64,000 bases of DNA from Sipunculus nudus. Its lineage: Eukaryota > Annelida > Sipuncula > Golfingiida > Sipunculidae. The stretch covers positions 76,088,300 to 76,152,299 of the forward strand of contig CM049314.1 of the NCBI GenBank assembly GCA_026874595.1, given 5' to 3'. Shown here piece after piece: positions 25,701 to 37,782 of the stretch. Under the pieces are notes generated by a model. That model worked only from the letters and a program-made list of their open reading frames with translations. It was not told the origin of the DNA and did no database searches. Within the stretch, counting starts at the first letter, position 1, and each line of letters starts with the position of its first letter. Both the position numbers and the translations under genes were made by a program.

Positions 25701-28096
25701 TATTTTAAAAAATTTAAAAGATTTTACAAGTTTTATAAATTTGTATTAAAAAAAACACTTAAAATATAAGTTAAAATATTAGAATTCTTAGTTGCAATCA
25801 TTATACATCCAGAGTGTAGCTCATATTGGGTCATATTATGCATACACATATATTTTTATTTTTTTTAAATCACAATTTTTTAAACTGAATTTAAAAGAAA
25901 ATAATGCCACAACATGGCATCTACAAGATTATTCCTTGAATCACTATTAAAACGTTTTGCACATTGGAGTTTTCAGTACATGCTTAATCTTATTCACCAA
26001 AATAAAATAAGATTCTGTAAATTTGGTAAAATAAAAACATCTTTTCAATAAAGTATACACATTGTTGGTTGAATGAGGGACAAACAATATCATTATGCTA
26101 ATTACAATCTAAGCTTTAATTTATTCCTGGAATTAATAGTCAATTTCACACCTGGTGAAGTTTTTACTCTTCTCAAGGAAGGAATTACTTGTCTGATGCA
26201 CATCCACACTTTCATAGCAATACGCCACTTTGTGGACACAATTAAATGTGCATTTTAATCATTGTAACCCTGGTGGTAAATACATAATCTAAAATGTAGC
26301 ATAGCCAAGAATAAAATGAAATACAGAAAATTATAACATTCATCTAGTTAATGCATCATCTAGGGGGGGGGGGGGTGGGCAGGGCAGAGGGGAAGCCTGC
26401 TAGTAGTGGCCCAGTTGAGCCAAGACAAGCTGCCTGGGGTGGGTTACATAATGCAAGTGAAGGCTTTACTACTAGGTAGGCTAGATGTAAACAACACTTG
26501 ACATGGTGTATGAAAACTGGAATAAAAGCTACTCTTTTCAATCAATTCCTTTGAAATTTCAGATTTTAAAAGATTAAATCCTTATGTATATACGCTGTGA
26601 AAATTAAATTAACAGTGCTTACAGAAAAAAAACGTGCCATTGCAAAAGTTGGACAAAATTTAGGGTACTGATTTTTTTATTTAAGCTAATAACTTGAATA
26701 ATTTGCAAAATTCAGATCTAATTTTGGGTAAACAATCAAATCTTGATTAAATAAAGTTATATTCCTGACAAAAAGTCTCCAGCTTCAGCAATTCTCATCT
26801 TAGGTAAGTAAATATATATCTTGATTTTTAAAAAAGTGCATTATGTTTGGGCCCATAACTTAAAAAAAAATACGCAATACTGACATCATTTCTGGCATGT
26901 GCATAGCGAATGTATAGAAAAATATGTATATTATATATGATCAAAGTCAGATCAGTGGTTTTGATATAAGGCAGTCTTAAAGTGTAACAATGGGTTTTTA
27001 ATGGAAAAATGAAGTTTTTCATTAATATCTCAAAGGAATTAAGTCCTAGTGACCAAATTCTTGGCATGGTAGGGGATTTTGGAGAAATCTTACTGTATGC
27101 CAAACTTAAGGAACTTAAGAGCTGAAGCTCGGAGCTGAGCTCTAGCAAACTGCATAGCAATATGTGACATGGTGCTTGAAAACTTGAATAAAATCTACAG
27201 TTTTTGATCAACTGGTTTCAAATTTTTGGTGTTAACAGTTGAAATGCTAACAAAAACATGCTTTGAAAATTAAATCCACAGCAGTTACAGGAAAAAATGT
27301 GCCGTGGTCAAAGTTGGGCAAAATTTAAGGTACCAATTTTTTATTTTTGCTAATATTTTAAAAACTTAAAAGATTTTGATCTAATTTTGGGTATACAATT
27401 TAATTTTGATTAATAAAAGTAATATTACTGGAAAAAAAGTGCTAAGCTTTAACAAGTTTTGTGTTAAGTGATAAAATTTCTTTCCTGATTATTTACAAAA
27501 TGCATTATGTTTGGGCCCATAACTTTTTTAAATTATATAATACAGACCTAATTTCTGGCATGTACATAGGAATTATATAGAGGATTATTTATAGGAAATA
27601 TGAGGAAAAACAGATGAGTGGTTTTGATATTAGGCAGTCCTGAAGTGCGAAAATAGGTTTTTAATAAAAAATTGGGGTTTTTCCTTAATTTCTCAAAGGA
27701 ATGAAGTCGCAAAGTTTTGGCTTGGTAGGAGATCTCGGGGACATCTAACATTATGCTGAATTTTGGATTCCTAGGTCTTACGGTTTCAAAACGTGCCACA
27801 TCTACGGATGGACTGACGGACGGACGGACGGACGACGGACAATGGACCACGACTAAAAACATGCCGTGGCAAAAGTTGGGCAAAATTTAAGGTACCAATT
27901 TTATATTTTTGCCAATATTTTAAAAAATTTAAAAGATTTTAATCTAATTTTTGGTATACAATTTAATTTTGAGTAATTAAAGTTGTATTAATAAAAAAAA
28001 AGTCCCTACCTTTAACACTTTTGGTCTTAAATGACCAAATATCTTTCCTGATTTTTTTATAAAGTCCATTATGTTTGGGCCCATAACTTTTTTAAA
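22740..28096 (+). repeat. Tandem/dispersed repeat family R3, six copies
   Basis: Units of roughly 550-700 bp share the anchor GTGCCGTGGCCAAAGTTGGG (copies near 22951, 24970, 25647, 26632, 27299 and 27861). They also share GTTTGGGCCCATAACTT, TTAGGCAGTCCTGAAGTG and GGTAGGAGATCT. The unit starting near 27861 is interrupted at about 28097 by an F element and resumes at 29279. A GACGGACGGAC array and ACGGACAATGGACCACGACT close one unit at 27805-27855. Minus-strand ORFs at 25205, 26828 and 27548 are shadows of the unit. Confidence 0.7.
23632..23662 (+). mobile_element. E-type 5' terminus within the R3 array
   Basis: CAAGGGACCTATGGGTCACG followed by the ACGCTCAGCTG subterminal motif matches other E-type 5' ends. 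It abruptly replaces R3 sequence. Its 3' partner could be the hairpin at 29613-29641, which would make an element of about 6 kb, but this is uncertain. The stretch 23670-24690 is AT-rich without recognisable genes. Confidence 0.5.
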
Positions 28097-29278
28097 CTAG
28101 AATACGGGCAGTCTACAAGCGACTACGTGTATCCGCCTAAATCAGAGTGGAACGGGTGAAGTGAGGCATGGATTGAGTGGCAAGGGAAAATTGAGTGTTG
28201 CATATTAGCATGGATGTCTGCAGCCAAATTGTGTATGTAGGTTGCCCCCCATACCACAAAATCCAGAAAGCCGTCCAAGTTGTATACATATGAAAAATTT
28301 AAGGCAGATAAGTCAAACCACTACATGTATATGAGTAATTTTAGCCCGTGGCAGACAAACAGATGGACGCTGAGCAAAATGGTTGCAGGTGACGCCACCA
28401 GTTTTGCGTATGATAAAGAGCTATGTGAGAACTATACACATGCAAAACTTTGGCCCAATCGGTCAAACGGTTCCCAAGATATGAGCTTGGATGTCTGCTG
28501 CATAAACTAGAATGCAGGTGGTGCCAGCTGTCATAAAATCAGAAAAGCTATCCAGGATGTGTATGCATGCCAAATTTCAGGTGAATTAGTCAAGTCACTG
28601 CAGAGATATGAGTAATTTTAACCCAAGGCAGACGAACAGATGGACACTGTGCAAACATGGTTGCAGGTGGCGCCACCATTTTTGTGTATATTATAAAGCT
28701 CTCCAAGGGCTACATTTGTGCAAAAAAATTTTCCTGATCGGTCAAACGGTTCCCGAGATATGAGCTTGGATGTCTGCAGCATAAACGTGAATGTAGGTGG
28801 CGCCACCTGTCATAAAATCAGAAGAGCTATCCAGGATGTATACGCATACAGAATTTCAGGTGAATTAGTCCAGTCACTGCAGAGTTATGAGTGATTTTAA
28901 CCCAAGGCAGACAAACAGATGGACACTGTGCAAACATGGTTGCAGGTGGCGCCACCATTTTTTGTGTATGTTATAAAGCTCTCCAAGGGCTACATTTGTG
29001 TAAAAAAATTTCCTGATCGGTCAAACGGTTCCCGAGATATGTGGGTTTATGTGTGGAAACAGACGCACAAACGGACGCAGAGCGCAGAGGAAAGGTCAGA
29101 GGTCAAAACAAAATCGGGGCGCAGCAGTTCACATGTGACCTGAACATAATCCCGGGTTTCGTAAAATTCCGCCCAGCGGTTACGGAGGAGTTCTCCGGAC
29201 ACCTACGCCGCGGCGGCGGCGGCGGCGGCGTGCAGCTGAAAACATAGTATCCGCAGAACTCTGTTTTGGCGGATACAA
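28097..29278 (+). mobile_element. Stand-alone F element inserted in R3
   Basis: Runs from CTAGAATACGGGCAG to TTTTGGCGGATACAA, with subterminal TATCCGCC/GGCGGATA and CAGAGT/ACTCTG inverted. Exact palindromes GGTGGCGCCACC at 28666, 28796 and 28945 have 130/149 spacing. A CGG/GGC trinucleotide run is at about 29208-29231. R3 sequence continues on both sides, with TTAAA on each side as a possible target duplication. Read on the minus strand the element ends CTAG, as Helitrons do; that class is not established. Confidence 0.7.
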
Positions 29279-29641
29279 TTAAATAATACTGACTTAATTT
29301 CTGGCATGTACATAGGAATTATATAGAGCAATATATATGGTAAATATGAAGACCAGATGAGTGGTTTTGATATTAGGCAGTCCTGAAGTGTGAAAATAAA
29401 TTTCTTATAAAAAATTGAGGTTTTCCTTAACATCTCCAAGGCACGAAGTCCTATTGGCGCAAATTTCGGCAAGGAAGGAGATTTTGGGGACATCTAACAG
29501 TATGCCAAATTTCAGATTGGTAGGTCCAATGGTGTCGAAACATGCCAGTCTTACAGATGGACGATGGACAGACAGACAAATGGACGGACGACGGACAATG
29601 GACCACGACTTTAGCTCAGATGACTTATAGTCAGCTGAGCT
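29279..29641 (+). repeat. R3 remnant ending in E-type hairpin
   Basis: Continuation of the interrupted R3 unit, with GGACGGACGACGGACAATGG then the hairpin AGCTCAGATGACT-TAT-AGTCAGCTGAGCT at 29613-29641. This shows that R3 and E share the same 3' end design. Confidence 0.65.
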
Positions 29642-29647
29642 AAAAAT

Positions 29648-30125
29648 TCTGCCCAGTGGTTATGGAGGAGTTCTCTGGAAACCTATAAAGTGATCTGCAT
29701 CCGACTGAAAACATACCGGTAGTAAGCGCAAAACTCTGTTTTGTCAGCAACAATGATTGTAGCTGGCACCACCAGTCTTATATACAACAAAGAGATATAT
29801 AGATATGCCCAATGTCAGACTGATATGTCAAACCCCTCCTGTGAAATAAGAAGGGACATACACTTTGCAAAAATGATTGTAGGTGGCTCCACCAGTCTTG
29901 TACACTACAAAGCTATTCAATATGTATAAACATGCCCAATTTTAGGCTGATGTATCAAATTCCTCTGTAGAAGTAAGCAGGCCCATACACTGCAAAAGTC
30001 AATGTAGGTGGCGACACCTGTCTTGTAAATGAGATTACCATCAAAGACGCATAGACAGGTCAAAATATCAGTCCAATACATCAAATTTCCCCAGAGTTTG
30101 ATGCACTGAGCTGACAAGGCTTAGG
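29648..30125 (+). repeat. F 3' fragment and related 150-bp modules
   Basis: 29648-29750 matches the F 3' end (GGTTATGGAGGAGTTCTCTGG; AAAACTCTGTTTTG). It is followed by modules with palindrome variants (GGTGGCTCCACC near 29881, GGTGGCGACACC near 30007) and the phrase AAACATGCCCAATTTTAGGC. No gene. Confidence 0.5.
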
Positions 30126-30175
30126 TGAGTAATGTAGTTGCCCCCGAGTGACCTGTGACAAATTGCTGCCTCAAG

Positions 30176-30275
30176 CTACTGCACTGAGTGAACTCTTGAC
30201 CTGCACCTGGCTGACTGAGTGAACTTTTGACCTGTACCTGGTTGCACTGAGTGAACTCTTGACCTGTTGCATAAT
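30176..30275 (+). repeat. Three 36-bp repeats
   Basis: The unit contains CTGAGTGAACTCTTGACCTG and CACCTGGTTG. A second short duplication (CTGCCAAAGCTATAAATAGA-like) lies at 30294-30375. Confidence 0.65.
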
Positions 30276-30375
30276 CTGATACAGTTGGCATTTTGCCAAA
30301 GCTATAAATAGATTCAGGCTGAACTTTTGTGCCAAATATGATGCAGTGAGCAGTCTGCCAAAGCTATAAATAGAA

Positions 30376-30790
30376 TGCACTACTGATGTATAAACCTGCA
30401 AAATTTCAGGTGGATAAGTCAAACCACTGCCGAGATATGAGTGATTATAATCCAAGGCAGATGAACCGATGGACGCTGTGCAAAAATGGTTGCAGATGGT
30501 GCCACCACTTTTGTGTATGATAAAGAGCTATGGAAGATCTATACACATGCAAAATTTTGGCCCAACTGGTCAAACGGTTCCTGAGATATAAGCTTGGTTG
30601 TCTGCAGCTTAAACGTGATGTAGGTGGCACCACCTGTCATAAAATCAAGAAAGCTGTCCAAGATGTATATACATGGAAATTTCAGGTCGATAAGTCCAAC
30701 CAATGCAGAGATACGAGTGTTTTTATCCCAAGGCAAATGAACAGATGGAGGCTGTGCAAAAAATCTAAGAAAATGCAGTTCCAATAATCT
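30376..30790 (+). mobile_element. Internal F fragment
   Basis: Matches F interior modules: AAACCTGCAAAATTTCAGGT, GCAGATGAACCGATGG, GAGATATAAGCTTGG. Palindromes are mutated (GATGGTGCCACC, GGTGGCACCACC). Both termini are lacking. Confidence 0.6.
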
Positions 30791-31139
30791 GGGAATTTTG
30801 CGTCTAGACATTGTGTTTAGACATCTAGACACCTGCCAGAGCCAGGTCAGTTGCCATGGTGATGTCTGAACCCCACCTGGTTGTAATGAATGACCTCTTG
30901 AATTGTCTGCTGAAACTCAGCATGTTTTCAAATCTGTTTTCAAACACAAAAAGCCTTTTTTAATTGGCTACAATGCTTTTTTAAAGCTGTATTTACCCTA
31001 TCTATTCTTATAAAAATTGTAGAACACTACCATCGAATACTTCTTGTAAAGTTTAAACCAATCAGCTTAACAGTTTCATCATAAATCAGTGTATAAGCTA
31101 GAAGTGTTTAAAATTACATTTTCGCTTGTAAAAAACAGA

Positions 31140-32815
31140 TCAATGTAGGTGGCGCCACTAATACCTCAATTTCAGATATGACATATGTGACCAACATTGG
31201 CATAAAATTTGGTGATTATAGCTCTAGCCATAACTCAGATTTTAATTTAAGTGTACTTTTTTGGACAGATGACTAAGTTCAACCTCCTGTAATTCAGCCA
31301 AAAATCTCTGAACTGGAATCATTCGAACAAACTTGAGAGAAATTGTTCCAGCGATCATTTCTGTGAAATATTGGACATTTTGGCTGTAAAGTTTCAGAGA
31401 AGAAGATTTTTACAGCTTTTTCCCTATAAAATCTGAGAAAATGCAGCTAGAAATAAATAAACAAAATCCGATAAAGTTTTTTGGATTATTGATTATTTGC
31501 AAAATATTTGGTGATGCTAGCTCCTGCCGTTTTTGAGATAGCTATGGTCAACGTACGATGCCGCACAATCGCATAATCTCACAGGTTCGCTATAAAAGAA
31601 ATCAGGAATATACGTAAAATTATTACAGATGCATACTGAATGCAAAATTAAAATACAGATATATCTCATTGATGGCAAATTCTTGAATTAAGTTGAGCAG
31701 GGATACCAAAAATTTATAATCCATGTAAAGTTGTCTTTATATAGCCACAGAGAGCTGAATATCCATGATTGTAACATTGCCCGGTATGATATATAACATA
31801 TATCTAAATTTTTAAAAGCTTTTAAAAAAACTTTCTTGTTAATATTAACCAAAGATAAACTGAAATCTAAATGTCTAGTGGCATGATGTATTAGATGCTT
31901 ATAAACTGGTGCCAGTTTAGCATCACACAGCTAACATATATGGTAAAATGACTCAATATAATCTCCATACTTCAGCCAAAAATCATTCATGTGGAACCAT
32001 TAATGACAATTATTATAAGAATTATTGTAGGGATTATTCTTGTAAAATATCTAACAAACTAGCTTCAGTGGCATGAGTCGAAAAATGTTTCCCAGGTTTA
32101 TAACTCTTATAGGAAGATACAGCAAACTGGCTAAGTTCAGCTTCCTGTAACTCAGCCAAAAAGCACTGAACCAAAACCATTTGAACAAATTTGAATTATC
32201 AACTTCTGAGGATAATTAAAGTGCGAGATTTAAGAATTTGGCCCAGTTGTTTTTGAGAAGAAGATCTTTGTAGCCACTGAGCTAATGTTAGGGCATATGA
32301 CTAAATTCAGCTTCCCATAACTTAGTCAAAAGTCTCTGAAAAGAGACCATTTGAACAAACTTCAGAAAGCACTACCCTAGGATATCTCTCTGTGATTTGA
32401 AACATTTTGGCCATATGGTTTCAGAGAAGTAGTTTTTTGTAGCCCTCAGTGTGATACAGGCACTAATGACCCCATACAAAAAAAGCTGATGCAGGTGGCG
32501 CCACCAATACCTCAATTTCAGATATGACCTATGTGACCTATCATTTATGTGAAATATTGGACATTTTGGTTGAACAGTTTCGGAGAAGAAGATTTTTAAA
32601 GCTTTTTGTGCTTGTTCCCTATAAAATCTAAGAAAATGCAGTTAGAAAAAAATAAACAAAATCCTATATAGTTTTTTGGATTACTGATTATTTGCAAACA
32701 ATTTGGTGGTGCTAGCTCCTGCTGTTTTTGAGATAGCTTTGGTTAATGTACAGACAAGGCACGACACAAAGCACGACACACATCAAATAAGCTCACAGGT
32801 TCGCTAAAAAAGTGT
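31140..32815 (+). repeat. Further repeat family with the shared palindrome
   Basis: Two related blocks, 31140-31600 and 32485-32815, each begin at the palindrome (GGTGGCGCCACT at 31148; exact at 32494). Each runs through CAATTTCAGATATGAC and GAGAAGAAGATTTT to CTCACAGGTTCGCTA. Between them are modules reading CAGCTTCCTGTAACTCAGCC and CCATTTGAACAAA at about 200-bp steps. No coding frame recognised. Confidence 0.6.
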
Positions 32816-33154
32816 AAAGAGAAAAAAATCAGCTACAATTCCCCATTTTGTTTTTCACAGACTGAATGAAAATTTGCTTCACATGCTATGCATGTGTTTA
32901 TACATTAAACCCCCCAAAGTCAGAAATATATGCATGTTGCACATGAATATGTGCAAGAAGATAGAAGCATTTTAAAGTTCCAACACAAAAGTGCAATAGT
33001 ATAACATTCTAACCCATTGCAACTGGACTGTCTTGGCATGAGAGCAATAGTATATCTCAGAACTCTTCTACGGAAAAAAGAGAGGGAAAAGTGAAATAAA
33101 GAGTAATAAGTTTCATTTTCAGCATATCCTAAAGAAAAGACAGACACTTTTAAA

Positions 33155-33454
33155 CAAGGGACCCATGTGTCATGGTAGCTGATTAAGTGGGCCTTACAGG
33201 TAAAAATCTAAAATGATAATAATTTAAGATAAAGTATAAGAGGAAGAGGTAATATTGGTCATGGTTGGTTGTTTCAGTAAGATCCTAGTATTTTTTAGTA
33301 TACTAGTTTTTTTTTTTTTTAATTCATTAAAAATATTATGTAGTTGCAATAAAACTTTTGTCCCCAATGTGCAGGTGCAAAAACTCAATGGCCAGGACAG
33401 AAGACAAACAATGAATCATAAATATAGCTCAGATGACTTATAGTCATCTGAGCT
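33155..33454 (+). mobile_element. 300-bp miniature E-type element
   Basis: Starts CAAGGGACCCATGTGTCA and ends with a perfect 13-bp-stem hairpin (33426-33454) followed by AAAA. Ends match the large E elements, while the interior is short and unrelated. It keeps AGACAAACAATGAATCATAA next to the hairpin in place of the GACGGA array. Confidence 0.7.
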
Positions 33455-34940
33455 AAAATGAGTGATTTGGCAGGTCTATGTGCTGGCAAAGCACAAAGTC
33501 TGTGTGCAAGCAAAATGTAACAACATTGCCATTGCCACCGCTGACTGGCTCTACTACTAGTACCAGCCTGTAGGGTGGGCCTCACAGGGCTGGTATCCAT
33601 TCTGCTGTTAACAGGAAAATGGCTACAATAAAATATTCTAAATGTCACAACAGCTCAATTAAGTGGGAACAAAGTCTCACCCCTGCAAAGTTAACTAAAA
33701 AATGTCTTGCATCGTATGTATAATTTTAACATTTTTCATAAAAATTCATAAAATTCCAAAAATCATTTAAGTGTGACCAAAACCCAATCAGCTCTGGAGA
33801 CCCTACAGATGCACCTGATACTATAAAGATCAAAGTAAAACTTTCGAGATATTGCGTAGCATAACAATTGTTTTGGGCCGGACAGACCAGAGGCCGATCC
33901 AGGATTTGGGAAAAGGAGGGGTCCAACCCAGGAGGGCTAATATTATGAGTAATGTCATAGCCTAAAATAGCCTAAATATAGGCTAAAAAAGGTCACAAGG
34001 TCCAGAAAAGGTGGTTCAGGCCGCAAAAAAATTGGTCTGTAACCCTTAGAAAAAGGTTGCGGCGGCTGAAAAAGGGGATCCCCGGATCCGCTTCGGCAGA
34101 CGGACGGAGCTTATCACAATACTCAATTGACAATGCCAATGGTCCCCCTGGCTCCGCTGAGGCGGTGGATAATCAAGTAATCCTAACAAGAACGGAAGTA
34201 TAATCTTACAGTCCGAGTACTCCAAACAACGAAATGGACTAGAAAACAAATCTATCACGAAGAAGTTACACTGATGAACAATTATGCTCTAAATACCGAC
34301 AAAACACCAGGACGTCTTTCACGGCTCGTTCCCTCGGCTGACATGTTCCATTTAGGCGGGAGGGAAGTTCCGCGTGTCACGTGAGCAGTGAAGAAAACCC
34401 GAAATCACGCATTCCGGACCTGGAAAAAATATTTTCTCTTGGTTGGGGTTGTTTTAGTTAATTGTATTTCCCCCCAACCCCCCTTCGGTGGGAATCGGTA
34501 GGATCAGATGTTACAGCTTAAATCTTTTACAAGCATTGGGAGGAGTAGGGCTGTTCCACGCAAAATGTAATATGCTTTAAGCCCAAAATAGACTAACGCG
34601 CGCGTCACGCGTCACGCGTGCGCCACGCGACAAATTCAAAACACACTATCGCGGCTACAACGCGCACGACATGCGTATGATTGGAAGGTATTAACCAAGC
34701 ACCTATTGCATTTTTAATATTATCTTTGAAAAAATAGTAATTTCGATAGGCCCTAATCAGCGTTGGATTACTTGTATACAAATATATATCTTTTGTGACC
34801 TGTTCTAAATCCGACAAACTTAGCCATTATTCTGAACGATATGTATATATCTGTGTTGCTTTGTTTCATGTTTTCTATCCAGACACCAATGAATAATAAT
34901 AGTTCAATGAATTACAACAAACGTTTCATCCGGGGTTTTA
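33455..34940. other. No recognisable gene
   Basis: Includes a GGCCGATCCAGGATTTGGG motif (about 33890), common in invertebrate repeats, and a CpG-rich stretch with repeated ACGCGTC/CACGCG at 34590-34630. No convincing coding frame. Confidence 0.4.
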
Positions 34941-34952
34941 TATAGAATTTGA

Positions 34953-35416
34953 GTGCTGGGGAGGGAAACCCTGTATTTAGTTATGTCACGGTTTTGCATT
35001 GCTAGCGGACATATCATATGTGTAGTAAATCTGTCCCCGCAGATCTATACGACGTGTGCACAACTGGCTGAACTGCTGGACGAAGAAGTCAGGTTCTACA
35101 GGTCATCGACCTTCGCAGACATCACAAAACAAACATACTATATGTACACAAGAGGGCATATTTGAAAATATGGACTTTGATATACAACCAGTGCCTAATA
35201 CAAATGACAACTTATGTAGATATGCTGCATTTCTGGCCCGAGGGAGAAGATTTAACACAGTGAAACAGTATCTAAACATTATACGAATCCTCCATAGGGA
35301 GGCAGGATTTCCTAATAAATTAAAAGACAATTTTTCCTCCAGTCGGTCTTGCTTGGCATCAAGCTCGTGGAGAGGTATACATAGTAGATCAAAATATACC
35401 TATTACTCCATAAATT
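34953..35416 (+). pseudogene. Tyrosine-recombinase transposon gene, N-terminal half (broken)
   Basis: Two overlapping frames carry the DNA-binding (core-binding, SAM-like) half of a tyrosine recombinase of the Crypton/DIRS type. The first reads EVRFYRSSTFADITKQTYYM (frame from 34953, ends 35165). The second reads CRYAAFLARGRRFNTVKQYL and IIRILHREAGFPNKLKDN (frame from 35056). A frame break lies at about 35150-35165. A second break near 35335 moves the sequence to LQSVLLGIKLVERYT, followed by stops and a PITP motif near 35403. The gene then stops at an inserted element (35420). Its catalytic half lies at 37783-38333. Recognition is from family knowledge. Confidence 0.7.
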
Positions 35417-35419
35417 TTT

Positions 35420-37781
35420 AGCTCAGCTGACTTTCTGTCATGCTGTGCTATAGCGATCGGTCTTTGTCCGTCGTCCTTCCGTCTGTCCGTTAGCAGGGCA
35501 TTCAATTGTAACCGTTAGGACTTGGATCATGAATCCTATGCAGTCCTTGAGGTTTTAAAAAGATCTCCTTGGAAACATGAAATTAGGTCACCTATATTCT
35601 ACGAGTTACGGGGTGCGTTTGCACCCCCTAGAATTAATTCTTAGAGCAAAACTTTTCATCCCACAACTTTCTATCTTTCACATATGGGTCACCTACTAAC
35701 AGGGATAGAACCATAATTATATTGAGGTCACAAGGTCAAAGGTCAAGATCAAAGGACCCACTGCTTTGAAAAGCTTATTGATGCATTTTAAGTTAAACCT
35801 TTCATCCCAAACCTTTGATCTATCACTAATGGCTCACACGAAGTGGAAAAAGAATTCTATAGGTTTTGAAGTCACAAGGTCAAAGGTCAAGGTCACAGGA
35901 TCCACGTCTTTAAAAAGGTTGTGGAAAAATTTCAAGTTAGACTTTTCTTCCAAACCTCCCAGCATTGACATATCGCTTCTCTGCCATCAGGGAAAAAGAC
36001 CTGTTGATTTTGAGGTCAAAGGTCAAGTTTACCACACCCACTTCTTATGTGGCGTCATTTTAAGCATTTTAAACATCAGGGATGTTCACAATAAAAACTT
36101 ACTTTGTAGATCATCTCAATTTTTTCTTGTATTTACCATTGCACTCCAACTAATACATCTCACTGTGTGGCCGTAATTGTGAGCGACACTTGTGATATGA
36201 TTCCCTTTGTATCAGCCCTTTCAAAGATAAGAACATAGTTAGTGCATAACAAAAACACTCCGTTGCCCGAGGTAGGCTAAGACGTAGAGTATTGTATTAT
36301 GGTTTAGCTACTGATTTAAAAGATGATGGGATCATATTTGCAGTTTGTTTTATGGAATCATAGCAATAAACTTAGTTTCTTAGATATGTCAATATTTTTA
36401 TACAAATCATCAGATATACCAGCAAATGTTTGTTCTGATAAATTGTGGGTGTGTACCTGGATTTAGGATGGCTTTATTTGTTTACAAGACTTTTAGTGAT
36501 GTTTGCTGCATTTCTTTTCTTTAAGGTTTTGTAGTTTACCTACCCTGCTGACAAAAGCAAGGTGATAATTAAAAAAATATTGCAAAATATGATATGAGAG
36601 CTCTCCAACCTGATTATGCCTTTTGAATTTTATTGGACATTCATTAATGTAACATTCTATGGAGAAATGGCCAAATGTTTGGTCTCTTATTTGAGGATGT
36701 GTGATATCGAATGTCAGACTTGCCAGAAATCCAATATGTCTGCTGGGTAGCCACCTTAGAAAACCTTTTGTCAGTGCATTTTTCTGTGATTTTTTTTAAT
36801 GTTTGGTCGCTTTAAGAGGATGTTTGTTGTCGGATTTCAGACCTGACAGAAATCCAGTTGTGGCCACCAGGTAGCCATGTTAAATTCCTTTTGAACATAT
36901 TATCTCAAGAACTGTTAAAGTGAATTCAGTTGGACATATTATCTCAAGAACTGTTGAAGTGAATGCATTTGGACATATAAATGTAATCGTGCAAAGGATT
37001 GGATCAAAGATTCCTGTAAAAATATGACCATTTTTATTAAAGTGGGTTTGTATTGCATTAAAATTCATACAGAAGCATCCGTTTCTCAATAATTCTTGCT
37101 CGGATTTTCTTTATTTTTTATGCTCCTGAACATAGAAATTCCATAAAAATTGAAATTTTCATGATAAATGCACAATGTACAGACTTTTTTCGCAATGCCT
37201 GCAGATATTGGCCTGATTTTTGGTGTGTGGGCAGATAATGACCACTTACAGATCGAGTTTGCGTTTGAAAAAATAAAAATTTTTATGACAAATGCACATG
37301 TACGGCCTTTTTTCGTAATGCTTGGAGATATTGGCCTAATTTTTGGTGTGTGGGTGCATAATGACCACTTACAGATCGAGTACGACTTTTGACATGGTTC
37401 ACCTACTTTTGACCGTATGACAGCTCCTGAACATAGAAAATTTTACAAACTATAACAAATATTTCTAATTTGCTCCAGGCGGGGGCATTCGTGTCGTTCC
37501 GACATATCTAGTTTACTATATATGTTGACCTTTATTTGGCCTTTGTGGTGTTCCTTTTTAGAGAGATGGGTATCTATCTGATTATAGTTCAACAACCATA
37601 CATTTTGCTTCAGGCCATCAAGTCACCGTGATTTAACCGGACATATATGATAAATATATTTCTATAATCATAGAAAGTTTCAACAAAAAAGGCAAATTGG
37701 TTCTTCAGAAGTTGTGAATCTCATCCAATGATGTCGCAGGTCATGCTTGGCAGCTGAGCGTCATGACCCAAGGGTCACTTG
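35420..37781 (-). mobile_element. 2.36-kb E-type element inserted in the recombinase gene
   Basis: The minus-strand 5' end CAAGTGACCCTTGGGTCATG with GCTCAGCTG is at 37781. The 3' hairpin, degenerate, is at 35420-35449, with a GACGGAC-type run at 35466-35492. The left junction has TTTTT; the right junction is CACTTG then T, matching the self-insertion junctions at 2724/2725 and 6154/6155. The interior has AAGGTCAAAGGTCAAGGTCA segments and an inverted pair of R2 units (37127-37480). ORFs inside (35766, 37168) are shadows. Confidence 0.65.
37127..37480 (-). repeat. Two inverted R2 units
   Basis: Reverse complement of the 10175-10722 units: GCTCCTGAACATAGAAA, GCAATGCCTGCAGATATTGG, TTTTTGGTGTGTGGG, CACTTACAGATCGAG, twice. 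Followed by GGCGGGGGCAT, which recalls the R2 hairpin. Confidence 0.6.
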
Positions 37782-37782
37782 T

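Noticed and set aside
35766-36176. 136-codon ORF in the 2.36-kb inserted element
   Set aside because: It covers repeated AAGGTCAAAGGTCAAGGTCA-type sequence common in non-coding mollusc repeats, and no domain is visible.
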